Origin: Chitinophaga sp.
GTDB taxonomy: Bacteria; Bacteroidota; Bacteroidia; Chitinophagales; Chitinophagaceae
NCBI RefSeq assembly: GCF_017745275.1
Contig: NZ_JAGHZS010000009.1
Coordinates: forward strand, 310,001-374,000
Reading direction: 5' to 3'
DNA: 64,000 nt
Under the pieces are notes generated by a model. The model had not been told where the DNA came from, made no database searches, and saw only the letters and a program-made list of their open reading frames with translations. How positions within the stretch are numbered: the stretch's first letter is position 1; the number at the start of each line of letters is the position of its first letter. The position numbers and the translations under genes were made by a program. Positions 54,799 through 63,361 of this stretch are shown here, piece after piece.

Positions 54799-55323
54799 TT
54801 AGTGAGCGCGACTATTCAGCAACATCATCTGCCTGCAGTTATCCAGGTCCCTGCTTTTACTTTCCACCTTTGCATTCAGGTCGGCCACCTGCATTTTCAG
54901 ATCAGCAATACTTTGTTGTGCATTTTGTAATTCGCGTAGTTGTTGCTTGGTTTGTTGCAGCGACAGGCAATTCTGTACGATATTATCATACAGACCATAA
55001 TGCGTAACCGCTTCCTTAGGAATAGAATTACGCATATCCGCCAGGGAAGCAGCTATTACCTGGTCCATATAATTCGCATTCTGATTAGGCAGATTAATGG
55101 AGTCCAGGTTATGCTTTACTTTCTCCAGCTTTTGCAGAAAATCCGCCTGGAAAGCTTGTTCCTGCCGGAAGCTACTGAGCTCTTTTCGCAGTGACGCATT
55201 TTCCCTCGCGGGTACCTGGTAGTTAAAAAATATAGCTAATACAAACAAGCCCACTGTTATGATAAAAAATAACAGGAACCATATAAATGAAATGCTTCTT
55301 TCCTGTCTGTTCAATACTTGCAT
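54799..55323 (-). CDS. tssO: Type VI secretion membrane protein TssO
   Basis: 174 residues: one membrane segment (about 13-33, SFIWFLLFFIITVGLFVLAIFF), then a periplasmic region of long coiled coils (about 60-165, with LRKELSSFRQEQAFQ and DLKMQVADLNAKVESKSRDLDNC). This is the plan of TssO, one of the membrane complex proteins found only in the Bacteroidota type VI subtype. Together with TssN and others it replaces the TssJLM membrane complex. Located between hcp and tssK. Confidence 0.82.
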   Translation of the reverse strand: MQVLNRQERSISFIWFLLFFIITVGLFVLAIFFNYQVPARENASLRKELSSFRQEQAFQADFLQKLEKVKHNLDSINLPNQNANYMDQVIAASLADMRNSIPKEAVTHYGLYDNIVQNCLSLQQTKQQLRELQNAQQSIADLKMQVADLNAKVESKSRDLDNCRQMMLLNSRAH

Positions 55324-55376
55324 ACTGCGAAATGTTTTTATTTTAAGTTATCGGGATACTGTATGAGGCGTGGTAA

Positions 55377-56552
55377 TCAATCTGTAAAAAACCAGCGCTT
55401 GGTTTTATGTTTGCGCAGGTATTCTGCATCTTCCGCAGATTCTTCTTTCACAAAGATGTTGCTGTCCTGTTTACGTCCGATGTAATCCAGTCTGCTCAGG
55501 CTTTCAAATAGTTTATTCACTGCCCGAACAAAAGGAATCATAGGCTGCAGACATTCTCTTACATCCAGGTGTTTATAGCGAATATTGGCACAATTGATCA
55601 TCAGGGTTTCCAGTTCTCCCTGCCGCAGTTCACACCATTCAGACAGGTAGTTCAGTAACTCTTCTTTTCCCGCACCGGCACGTTGATCGATGGCATTTTT
55701 CATGGTGCGGGCCAGCCCGGCGATCACTTCCAGCATCTGCGCAGGCGCCTGATTGAGGCCCAGCCAGCGGAACTGCGTAATTCGGGTGCCCAGGAACTGC
55801 ACCATTTTTTCAGTGATATAAAGTACTACCAGGGCCAGATCGTTGTTCTGGTTCCTGCCATAAATTTTTTGTACGATGTGTACGCCATAGAGTTCCATTT
55901 GCCCCAGAAACTGATCCAGCTCATGATGCAGGTCAATTAATGATGGATGAGCATTGACAATGCTGCAGGGCGGAATATAATCATCATCCATCTGCGGACG
56001 GCCATCTGCTACATTTATGCGGCCCAATACCATCTGGTAGCTACCCAGCTGACCGGAAGGTAGCTGCGAAGCGGGTGCGATGTATAAATGATATTCAGGT
56101 GTGGCGTAAGGAAGTCGCGGCGGATCCTCATCCAGCAAAGGTTCCCCGCTGGGCTGCCGGTTAAACGGGTTTACCTGGATCAGCACATAATAAGTGCTTT
56201 CCGTATGCTGCGGATCCCAGGTATACGTAGCTTCCGGGAAAGTAGTAGCATATTTCAGGGAGTGCACAGTATGTTCCGGCACTTCAATTCTGCCACCACC
56301 GGGGGTCAGCGCCCGGCATTCTGTTAACTTCACACGCCACTGATGTTGGTTATCAGTGACAAACCAGCAACGAAGCGATTCTTTACTTTCTGCTTTGGGA
56401 GGTAACAGCCCATAGTTCAGTGCATGTATGCTACAAGACAATGCATCCCTGATCTGATCCAGCAGTGCATTTTCAGTATCTATAAAATGTTGCTTCTTAA
56501 TCTTCATGCCATCTACCCAGTTAACGGGGAAATGCTTTAGCGGTTCTGCCAT
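55377..56552 (-). CDS. tssK: Type VI secretion baseplate protein TssK
   Basis: 391 residues. The N-terminal FPVNWVDGMKIKKQHFIDTENALLDQIRDAL is the TssK shoulder region; the middle includes EVPEHTV-type strands (GGRIEVPEHTV) and YYVLIQVNPFNRQP, and the C-terminal helical head (from about residue 190) ends RKHKTKRWFFTD. TssK trimers join the baseplate wedges to the membrane complex. 12 bases before the tssK start lies the tssN stop, consistent with one operon tssG-tssN-tssK-tssO. Confidence 0.86.
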   Translation of the reverse strand: MAEPLKHFPVNWVDGMKIKKQHFIDTENALLDQIRDALSCSIHALNYGLLPPKAESKESLRCWFVTDNQHQWRVKLTECRALTPGGGRIEVPEHTVHSLKYATTFPEATYTWDPQHTESTYYVLIQVNPFNRQPSGEPLLDEDPPRLPYATPEYHLYIAPASQLPSGQLGSYQMVLGRINVADGRPQMDDDYIPPCSIVNAHPSLIDLHHELDQFLGQMELYGVHIVQKIYGRNQNNDLALVVLYITEKMVQFLGTRITQFRWLGLNQAPAQMLEVIAGLARTMKNAIDQRAGAGKEELLNYLSEWCELRQGELETLMINCANIRYKHLDVRECLQPMIPFVRAVNKLFESLSRLDYIGRKQDSNIFVKEESAEDAEYLRKHKTKRWFFTD

Positions 56553-56564
56553 AATACGCTGCTT

Positions 56565-57419
56565 TTAGGATAACATAATTCTGTTGCAAATAATCACACT
56601 GTTTTCTTTGATCCCATTCATAAAAACGGCTTTATGCGGATCCAGTGTTTTAGCGCCACCAAACCAGCGTGGTTTAAGGTGGAATACCCAGCCATAAGGC
56701 TGCCCGGTGTTATCTACAAAGTCAATAGGTGTATTGGGATAACGATCGTTATAGTCATTAATAAAATGGTAAAACAAATCCCCCAGGTCCATTTTAATAG
56801 GTGTACGTGCCCTGAAATAAGTGCGACTCCTATCCATGAGCCCTTTCTCCATTTCCAATCCAATCACAATCAGGTCCTTCATATCATCTTCATTTACTTC
56901 CGGCATATCTTTATACATCGGGTATTGCCACCACTTGTGCACTTTCACGGGGATGGCCATCATCCGTTCAAACGTTTTATACACAAAAGTGGGTAGTACA
57001 AAAGAGAACATGCTGGTCAGCATAGGATAATACAGGAAGGTATCCTTATCCAGGAATCTGTTCACCAACACAAATCCAACGCCGCCAAACAGCCAGATGG
57101 CCAATATAAAAGCCAGTTCAGATACCAGTGTGGTTTCATTTGCCCAGAAACGGGTATACATAAAATGGCAATGCACTATCCCCAATCCCAGGAACCATAC
57201 TTCATAGAAAAAATATTGGTTCATCAGGTTTTGATGGGTAAACAGGAAAGGGATGGAACTGATAACGGCAAATATCAGCGTCATACACATTAAATACAAC
57301 AGAGCTTTCTTCTTGTAAAGGCTGAAATTCTTAATGTATCTGCTGAGCAAAGCCACTATAAGAGATCCTATGGCCATAACGCCGGCCAACATAAAATAAA
57401 ACTTAGCAGTGTATCTCAT
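56565..57419 (-). CDS. tssN: Type VI secretion membrane protein TssN
   Basis: 284 residues: five hydrophobic segments (about 5-25, 38-60, 72-88, 98-118, 128-145) and a C-terminal cytosolic part with IVIGLEMEKGLMDRSRTYFRARTPIKMDLGDLFYHF and the end YGWVFHLKPRWF. This is the layout of TssN, specific to Bacteroidota type VI systems, and the cytosolic end would face the baseplate. It lies 111 bases after the tssG stop. Confidence 0.82.
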   Translation of the reverse strand: MRYTAKFYFMLAGVMAIGSLIVALLSRYIKNFSLYKKKALLYLMCMTLIFAVISSIPFLFTHQNLMNQYFFYEVWFLGLGIVHCHFMYTRFWANETTLVSELAFILAIWLFGGVGFVLVNRFLDKDTFLYYPMLTSMFSFVLPTFVYKTFERMMAIPVKVHKWWQYPMYKDMPEVNEDDMKDLIVIGLEMEKGLMDRSRTYFRARTPIKMDLGDLFYHFINDYNDRYPNTPIDFVDNTGQPYGWVFHLKPRWFGGAKTLDPHKAVFMNGIKENSVIICNRIMLS

Positions 57420-57530
57420 AGTTCTGTTTGGTATGTCCAGGTTTTTCGGGTTTGGGTACTAACATGTTTCTTGGTTTTTCAGATGCAGGGTAATAGCAAA
57501 AATAATTCCACAATAGCCAGTGTTCGTTAC

Positions 57531-58493
57531 TCAGAGGAAAAAATTATATCCCATAATTCCCTGATCAGGCTGCTTGTCCGACATCACCACCTGCTTATCT
57601 CCCGGTGGTGGCAATAGTTGCGTAGTCACCTCTACATCTGCCGGCAGTAAGTATCCATAACAGGTTTCCAGCAGTTTCCCATAAGGCTGCCACGGCAGGT
57701 AATCGTATATCCGTTGGCGTTTAACCGGGCCAATACTGACCGTTAATACCGGCATATCCGTGTAACACTGTGTACCCACCATTGCATCTACTCCTAATGC
57801 ACATTCTCCCAATGGCACCGTATTGCCGGTGCTCACCAGTTGCGGCTGCCGGTTGATGGAAATAGAAACCGGCTCTTCGAACACCTGCTCCAGGCACAAC
57901 TTCACGAGGGGCATGTTGCCGGCTATATGATGCATATAGGGCAACAGCTTCACCAACCTGTTCGCGGCCGCTGCGGGAAGTCCTTCGGGCAGGTCCCAGA
58001 AGGCATGGAACAACTGGTCTGCATCTTTCCCGAATACATCAAACAACAAATGCTTTTCCCGCTGTTCCAGGTATACCCGCTGCAGAAAGAATTCATTCTC
58101 CAGTGGTTGAAAGAACCGACGGGCCTGTTGCTGCTGTTGTTGCTGCTTCTTGTAACGGGTCACCATTTCCGTGACCCCACTTTGACGAGCAGAAGGTGTT
58201 TGTTTAAACTCGTGAAATATACCCTGCGGTAAACGGTCATAAATACCATCCCGCGAAAGAGAAAAACTAATGAACGGCTGATAAGGCTGACTATCATCAA
58301 GTTTTACATGCGTAATATCTGTGGTGAATGAACGGGTAAATACGTTCTTCATCTGTACTACCACTTCTTCTTCCCGCACATGATTTTCCAGTAACTCTCC
58401 TACCACTACTTCCGCCCTAACGTCGTAGGGTAAAGCATTGACATGATCAATCACCTCATCCAGTGCGGCAGCCTTCTCTGCATTATTTACCAT
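57531..58493 (-). CDS. tssG: Type VI secretion baseplate protein TssG
   Basis: 320 residues of a wedge protein that pairs with TssF. It contains FFLQRVYLEQREKHLLFDVFG, LLPYMHHIAGNMPLVKLCLEQVF and RIYDYLPWQPYGKLLETCYGYLLPADVEV in the order found in TssG of this subtype, ending GYNFFL, which matches the usual C-terminal LGWxxxL-like motif. A T TTT TTC heptamer sits one codon before the stop. It is first in the minus-strand operon and divergent from the PKD-domain gene. A poly-Gln run (QQQQQQQ) is present at about residue 118. Confidence 0.83.
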   Translation of the reverse strand: MVNNAEKAAALDEVIDHVNALPYDVRAEVVVGELLENHVREEEVVVQMKNVFTRSFTTDITHVKLDDSQPYQPFISFSLSRDGIYDRLPQGIFHEFKQTPSARQSGVTEMVTRYKKQQQQQQQARRFFQPLENEFFLQRVYLEQREKHLLFDVFGKDADQLFHAFWDLPEGLPAAAANRLVKLLPYMHHIAGNMPLVKLCLEQVFEEPVSISINRQPQLVSTGNTVPLGECALGVDAMVGTQCYTDMPVLTVSIGPVKRQRIYDYLPWQPYGKLLETCYGYLLPADVEVTTQLLPPPGDKQVVMSDKQPDQGIMGYNFFL

Positions 58494-58582
58494 AAGGTAT
58501 GATTTAGGTTTTTCTTATCCAGCTAATTTACCGTTAGCATAACTATCATTCGTCTATGGTTCCGGGCTAACAACTCCAGCAA

Positions 58583-58590
58583 CAAAAATA
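58583..58590 (-). promoter_or_regulatory. Possible -7 element for tssG operon
   Basis: TATTTTTG on the minus strand, 90 bases upstream of the tssG start, in the divergent gap 58494-58722. No TTG at -33. Nothing else is seen in this gap, which must hold two promoters. Confidence 0.3.
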
Positions 58591-58722
58591 GGGGATTGCT
58601 TTTATTTATTGTGGCTTAAATTTTGAACCAAGGGAAATTTTTTTCCGGGTGAATTAACTTTAGCAATTTATCCAAAAAAACACTAAAATTGTAAATCTGA
58701 ATTGTAAAAACCTGAAAAACCG

Positions 58723-59778
58723 ATGGCCCCCCGTAAACCCGAAAATGAACGTAAGGTTAACTCATTCCGACCTTTTGGTAAAATTGCCAGTCATGTAGAT
58801 CCCATGGTGCTATGGACATTTCTTGGCCTGTTCCTCATCAGCGCTGTACTGCTTGCCTTCCAGATGGATGGCCGGGAAGACTGCAGCAACACCAACATTA
58901 CACTCAGTCATATACAAAATAGTAACAGCAAAGCATATGCAGTAGGAGAAGTCATTACATTTAATGCGGAGAGTCATGATAAAAAAACAGGGAACTATAC
59001 CTGGGAATTTGGCGACTCCAGCGCGAAAGCAACCGGTAAACAAGTATATCACTCCTTCAATAAAGCAGGCAGCTACCTCGTTACACTCACCTCCGGAAAA
59101 TGTACCTGGAATATAGAAGTGCTGGTGGTGATGAATACACCAACTACCGCAGTCAATAACAACGCAGACGTATTCCCTGTAATTGACGGCCCTTCAGAAG
59201 CTTTTGCAGGACGCCCCGTGACCTTCAGTAACAAAACGCCTTCCGCCACCAAATGGAGCTGGCACCTGCTGCAGGATAACGCGGAAGTACATACCGGCTC
59301 CTCCGTTACATATACCTTCTCCTCTCCGGGTGAAAGAACTTTGTCGCTGATCATTAATGGCGACAGCAGCCATATGGTACTGAAACACATTACCGTATTC
59401 CCTGCCCGTCCGGTGGAACGTCCGGATGTTCCGCAGCCTTATATACCACCCGCTCCGGCGCCAGCACCCGCACCAGCGCCTGCGCCTGCACCGGAAAAGA
59501 AACCTTCTATCTCGGATGATGAATTCAAATACCTGCTCATACAGGTAACTCAAAAACAAAAGAGCGCCGCAGATTTTGCACAGTATCTCTGTAATAATAT
59601 GAATGCCAGGGTAGTACTGAATGCTAATGATGTAGATAATTTCTCCCATTTCTGTTCCCGCATTTATGGCAAAAAGAAATTCAAGATAGAAAGGGTCAAT
59701 CTCACCAAAACGCCAGATGGCTGTATCAATGAGATCCTGATCATGTACGATCGCAAAAAAGTGTTGGGCATATTTTAA
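58723..59778 (+). CDS. PKD-domain type VI secretion-associated membrane protein
   Basis: 351 residues, N-terminal cytosolic tail (1-28), one membrane segment (about 29-46, PMVLWTFLGLFLISAVLL), then two PKD-type Ig-like domains: YTWEFGDSSAKATGKQVYHSF (53-120) with a typical WEFGD motif and a second (145-225). A proline-alanine linker (about 243-258, PAPAPAPAPAPAPA) leads to a C-terminal domain (270-351) with cysteines and a KKKFKIERVNLTKT strand. By position it is one of the TssP-like periplasmic proteins of this subtype, but I cannot prove the name. It would span from the membrane complex toward the outer layers. Confidence 0.78.
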   Translation: MAPRKPENERKVNSFRPFGKIASHVDPMVLWTFLGLFLISAVLLAFQMDGREDCSNTNITLSHIQNSNSKAYAVGEVITFNAESHDKKTGNYTWEFGDSSAKATGKQVYHSFNKAGSYLVTLTSGKCTWNIEVLVVMNTPTTAVNNNADVFPVIDGPSEAFAGRPVTFSNKTPSATKWSWHLLQDNAEVHTGSSVTYTFSSPGERTLSLIINGDSSHMVLKHITVFPARPVERPDVPQPYIPPAPAPAPAPAPAPAPEKKPSISDDEFKYLLIQVTQKQKSAADFAQYLCNNMNARVVLNANDVDNFSHFCSRIYGKKKFKIERVNLTKTPDGCINEILIMYDRKKVLGIF

Positions 59779-59787
59779 GCCGCTATC

Positions 59788-60219
59788 ATGAAAGGAAAAT
59801 ATTATAAACTACCGATAGACTTCTCGCAACTGCTGCAAAAAAAGGACATGCCAGCCATTGCACTCGAAGAATCTATTGAACAACATATTCACCTGTTGAT
59901 CACTACCGTATTGGGAGAAAATAAAGATGACGCCCAATATGGCTGCCAGTGGTGGGACAGCGACTTTGATATCAAAGCCTCCAACAATGAAGTAAAAGAA
60001 CAGATAGAAAGCGCCGTGAAAGCATCTATTGTTCGCTATGAAAAAAGAATTGCACAGATAAGGGTAGTGGCCGCTGTGAACCAGGAAGAGCTGTTGATGC
60101 CAGCCACCCGAAAGATGAAGAAGAAAATCCGGGTAACCGTTACCGGTACCATTGCCAAAAACAATAACCCGTTTCAATACAGCAGCTTCTTCTACATCAG
60201 CCCCTTATCGTACGATTAA
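59788..60219 (+). CDS. tssE: Type VI secretion baseplate protein TssE (gp25-like)
   Basis: 143 residues of the gp25/GPW family: YYKLPIDFSQLLQKKDMPAI, ALEESIEQHIHLLITTVLGENKDDAQYGCQWWD (the EE and conserved GxxxWW region) and VKEQIESAVKASIVRYEKRI. TssE joins the baseplate with the sheath. Nine bases after the PKD gene. Confidence 0.9.
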   Translation: MKGKYYKLPIDFSQLLQKKDMPAIALEESIEQHIHLLITTVLGENKDDAQYGCQWWDSDFDIKASNNEVKEQIESAVKASIVRYEKRIAQIRVVAAVNQEELLMPATRKMKKKIRVTVTGTIAKNNNPFQYSSFFYISPLSYD

Positions 60220-60242
60220 TCATTTGTTTATTAACGCCACTC

Positions 60243-62069
60243 ATGAAAGAAAAGAAAGAACGAATAAAAGACCGGATGCTCAAAACCGCCGCCCGCCTCT
60301 GGGGATATCCCGACGCGGAGGTGGAAACCTCTTTTGACCCGGTAGTACAGCTGCTGCTGGAAGCCTGCGCCAGCGAGCTGGAAAAGATATCAGGAGAAGT
60401 GGATGTTTCTCATGCGCGACTGGTGGAAAGACTGGCCCAGATCATGATGCCGGAACCTATCACCAGCAGCCAGCCGGCTTATGGTATCCTGCATGCTATT
60501 GCCACTGAACCCGTAGCCGATATTCATGCAGACCATCAATTTTATCAACATACCAAAGCAGGTACCCATACCCGCGATATTTTCTTTTCACCTGTTACCC
60601 ACCACCGCCTGTTCCGCGGCCAGGTGCAATACCTCGGCATCGGCAACAAACTCTACGAAACACGTGACAACTGGTTCAAAGAACAAATCCTCCAGGGACA
60701 AACTTTTCCCGACATGGCTCCCAACCATTTATGGATAGGCCTGCTGATGGATGATGTAGCCCATTCCTGGGAAGGCATGTCGTTTTTCTTTGACCTTCGC
60801 AATATTCACCAGCAGGAAATGTTTTATCATTACCTCCCGCTGGCCCGCGTATTCCTGAACAATAAAGAAGTATCTGTAAAAGCCGGATACCACCATAGCC
60901 GCAGTGCCGCCGAAGAAGAAGTAGACAGCATGATACAGGTGGCCGTGAATAACAACGCCCGTTACAGTCAACATATCCTGCAACGTTTCCGCCGGCACTT
61001 CCTCACGGTAACAGACGCACCTCCGGCCGGTGCACCCGTTTTGCCGGAAACATTACAACGTATTTTCGGGGCAGACAGTAACCGGCTCAACAAAGAAGTT
61101 CAATGGCTGCGCATAGAATTTCCGGAAGCGCTGCACCATACCTTGCTGGAGGACCTTTACTGCAGCATCAACTGCTTTCCCGTTATCAATAAAAAGAATA
61201 ACGAGCAGTCGATGAAGCTGAATCGTTACCTGAACATCATTCCAATGCAAACGCCGGATATCTTTTTCGATATCAAACGTGTATACGACCTCGAAGGAGC
61301 CGATTACTATGTTCGTAATTTTTCCACTGCCGGCCAGATGCAGGAAGGCGAGCTGGTCATTCGCAGCAGTGGCATCGGTCGCTTTGATACCCGCGAAGCC
61401 AAAGAGGTGATTGCCTACCTGGTGGAAGTGATCCGGGATGAAAGCTCCCTGTTTGAAGAAGTAAAGAATGATTATGTGACGAACCGCATGCGGGAACTGC
61501 ATCAGCTGATTGCCTCCCTGGAAGAGCAACTGCAGCCCAGCGCCAACAAAGGCAATATCCCCTATGTGATGGTGAAACCGAAAGAAAATGCAGAGTATAT
61601 CTTCATAGAATTTTATTCCACCAACGGTACTGCCGCCAATAATATCCGTATGGGTAACCGCCTGCTGGAATATGGCAGCATCAACACCCGGCCCAATACC
61701 ATTACGCTACTCACCAATACTCAAGGCGGTAAAGACCGGCTCAACATTGACGAAAAAATCAATTTGTACCGTTCCCATTTATTATCGCATAACCGTATTG
61801 TGACCACCGAAGATATCAAGGCGCTCTGCAAAACTATCTTTGGGAAAGAAATGAAAACAGCGGCTGTTGCCAAAGGTATTGCGCTGCAACCCGGCGATGG
61901 AGCGGGATACAGCCGTACACTCGACATCCGGATTAACTTACATCTGCCTACCGAGCGTTACCCTGCTGCTAATCTTCACTACATGAAAGAAGAATTATTG
62001 CTGCAGTTGGCGGAAAAATCGAGCAATACTTTTCCTTATAGAGTATTTATTAATGAAGTGCTGGCATAA
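60243..62069 (+). CDS. tssF: Type VI secretion baseplate protein TssF
   Basis: 608 residues, the largest wedge protein. RIKDRMLKTAARLWGYPDAEVETSFDPVVQLLLEACASELEKIS is the Bacteroidota form of the N-terminus, then LVERLAQIMMPEPITSSQPAYGILHA, a long middle with strand-rich parts and ENAEYIFIEFYSTNGTAANNIRMGNRLLEYG (gp6-like) near residue 450. It builds the baseplate with TssG, TssE and TssK. 23 bases after tssE. The following 62070-62263 gap has only a weak hairpin (62095-62133) and no gene. Confidence 0.87.
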   Translation: MKEKKERIKDRMLKTAARLWGYPDAEVETSFDPVVQLLLEACASELEKISGEVDVSHARLVERLAQIMMPEPITSSQPAYGILHAIATEPVADIHADHQFYQHTKAGTHTRDIFFSPVTHHRLFRGQVQYLGIGNKLYETRDNWFKEQILQGQTFPDMAPNHLWIGLLMDDVAHSWEGMSFFFDLRNIHQQEMFYHYLPLARVFLNNKEVSVKAGYHHSRSAAEEEVDSMIQVAVNNNARYSQHILQRFRRHFLTVTDAPPAGAPVLPETLQRIFGADSNRLNKEVQWLRIEFPEALHHTLLEDLYCSINCFPVINKKNNEQSMKLNRYLNIIPMQTPDIFFDIKRVYDLEGADYYVRNFSTAGQMQEGELVIRSSGIGRFDTREAKEVIAYLVEVIRDESSLFEEVKNDYVTNRMRELHQLIASLEEQLQPSANKGNIPYVMVKPKENAEYIFIEFYSTNGTAANNIRMGNRLLEYGSINTRPNTITLLTNTQGGKDRLNIDEKINLYRSHLLSHNRIVTTEDIKALCKTIFGKEMKTAAVAKGIALQPGDGAGYSRTLDIRINLHLPTERYPAANLHYMKEELLLQLAEKSSNTFPYRVFINEVLA

Positions 62070-62263
62070 GTCAATGCAGCATGGATATGAAATAATGCGT
62101 TATTGATCAGCTGCAGGCGGGTTGATAACGCATCTGGTTTGGGGCACAGGTGTGGTTGTATTATTGTTGTTATCTTCCGCATACCCCCCGTAACCTATCC
62201 AGGACTACGGCTCCTCCCGTTCACATTGTTAAAGCTACAGATATCATTACTGTGAGGAGTTAA

Positions 62264-63361
62264 TTATTGTTGCATTGCCAGTGGCATCTCCGGCAAAAGA
62301 TTGTTCCATGCAGTGCTTTTGTGATCCGCTACTCCACGCAACTGCACGGCCCCGCCCGTTTTCAGTAAGTCCGCAGGCACTCCTTTTTTTCCATCTTCCG
62401 CATATAGCACTATGCTATTCCCAAAGCCAAGATCTACATACACGCGGTTACTCACCAGCCAGCCCTTTCCGGAAAGACTGGAGTTTTTACGTATATACAC
62501 ACCGTTAGCCTGCAGGTCGTCGAGCAACTGAATACTGATTAACTGCCCGTCTTCGAAGTGGGTGTTATTTTGCAGGCGGGCTGCATATACCGCTATACCA
62601 GATTTTACAAGGGTTGTTTTGCCGATAGCAATACGGATGGTATTAAAATCCTTATCGCCGGATTTACTGACAGGCGCTGGTGTGGCAAACACGGAGCCGT
62701 TGCTGGTACTTTTGCTGAATACATTGTAACCAAATCCGGGCATGTATAACTCAGGGCTTTCAAACAATTGTTTGATGGCAATGATTTTATAAATATACTG
62801 GGCGGTTTCATTGTTCAGCAGCAACTGGTAGTAGTCGCTGCTCCCCTGCCGTTTTATATTCCGGGAGATATTTCCCGATCCGGCGTTATAGGCTGCTGCG
62901 GCCAATGTCCAGGAGTGTAGCTGATCATGTAGCATGCGTATTAGTTTACACGCTGCATGGGTCGCTTTGATCAGGTGATTGCGTTCATCATAGCCAGCGC
63001 TGACGGTGAGCCCCAGGTCTGCCGCAGTACCAGGCATAATTTGCCATACACCCTGCGCGCCAACGGGAGAGGTAGCATTACTTAATCCACTTTCCACAAT
63101 TGGCAGGTATTTGAAATCCAGGGGTACCTGGTATTGTTGCAGAATAGGTTCTATGACCGGGAAATATAATTCTGCTTTCCCACGCAGTGCTGGCAGGTAT
63201 CCCTGGTAGCGCAGGTTGCGTTTAATCACATCCATCAGCCGGTAAGAAACGAAATCTCTTTTCATAGGCACTACTTCTCCGCAGAAATCTATCTGCTGTG
63301 CCTGCCCGGAAACGGTCAGCAACAGGAGGCATCCTGTTATCAGAAAAAGATGTTTGATCAT
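62264..63361 (-). CDS. Lytic transglycosylase (SLT/MltD-like), exported
   Basis: 365 residues, signal peptide ending near SGQAQQ. The transglycosylase domain covers about 70-200: LPIVESGLSN with the catalytic Glu90, GAQGVWQIMPGTA, and LAAAAYNAGSGN with the usual tyrosine-containing loop. A C-terminal region of about 130 residues may carry LysM-like wall binding (residues 245-300, LVKSGIAVYAARLQNN). It cuts peptidoglycan, which a type VI system needs to cross the wall. Overlaps the downstream TraN-like gene by ATGA, so the two are coupled. Confidence 0.88.
   Translation of the reverse strand: MIKHLFLITGCLLLLTVSGQAQQIDFCGEVVPMKRDFVSYRLMDVIKRNLRYQGYLPALRGKAELYFPVIEPILQQYQVPLDFKYLPIVESGLSNATSPVGAQGVWQIMPGTAADLGLTVSAGYDERNHLIKATHAACKLIRMLHDQLHSWTLAAAAYNAGSGNISRNIKRQGSSDYYQLLLNNETAQYIYKIIAIKQLFESPELYMPGFGYNVFSKSTSNGSVFATPAPVSKSGDKDFNTIRIAIGKTTLVKSGIAVYAARLQNNTHFEDGQLISIQLLDDLQANGVYIRKNSSLSGKGWLVSNRVYVDLGFGNSIVLYAEDGKKGVPADLLKTGGAVQLRGVADHKSTAWNNLLPEMPLAMQQ

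Noticed and set aside
62095-62133. Hairpin ATGCGTTAT...ATAACGCAT as terminator of tssF
   Set aside because: Nine-base stem with a 21-base loop and no T-run; kept only as a weak structure.
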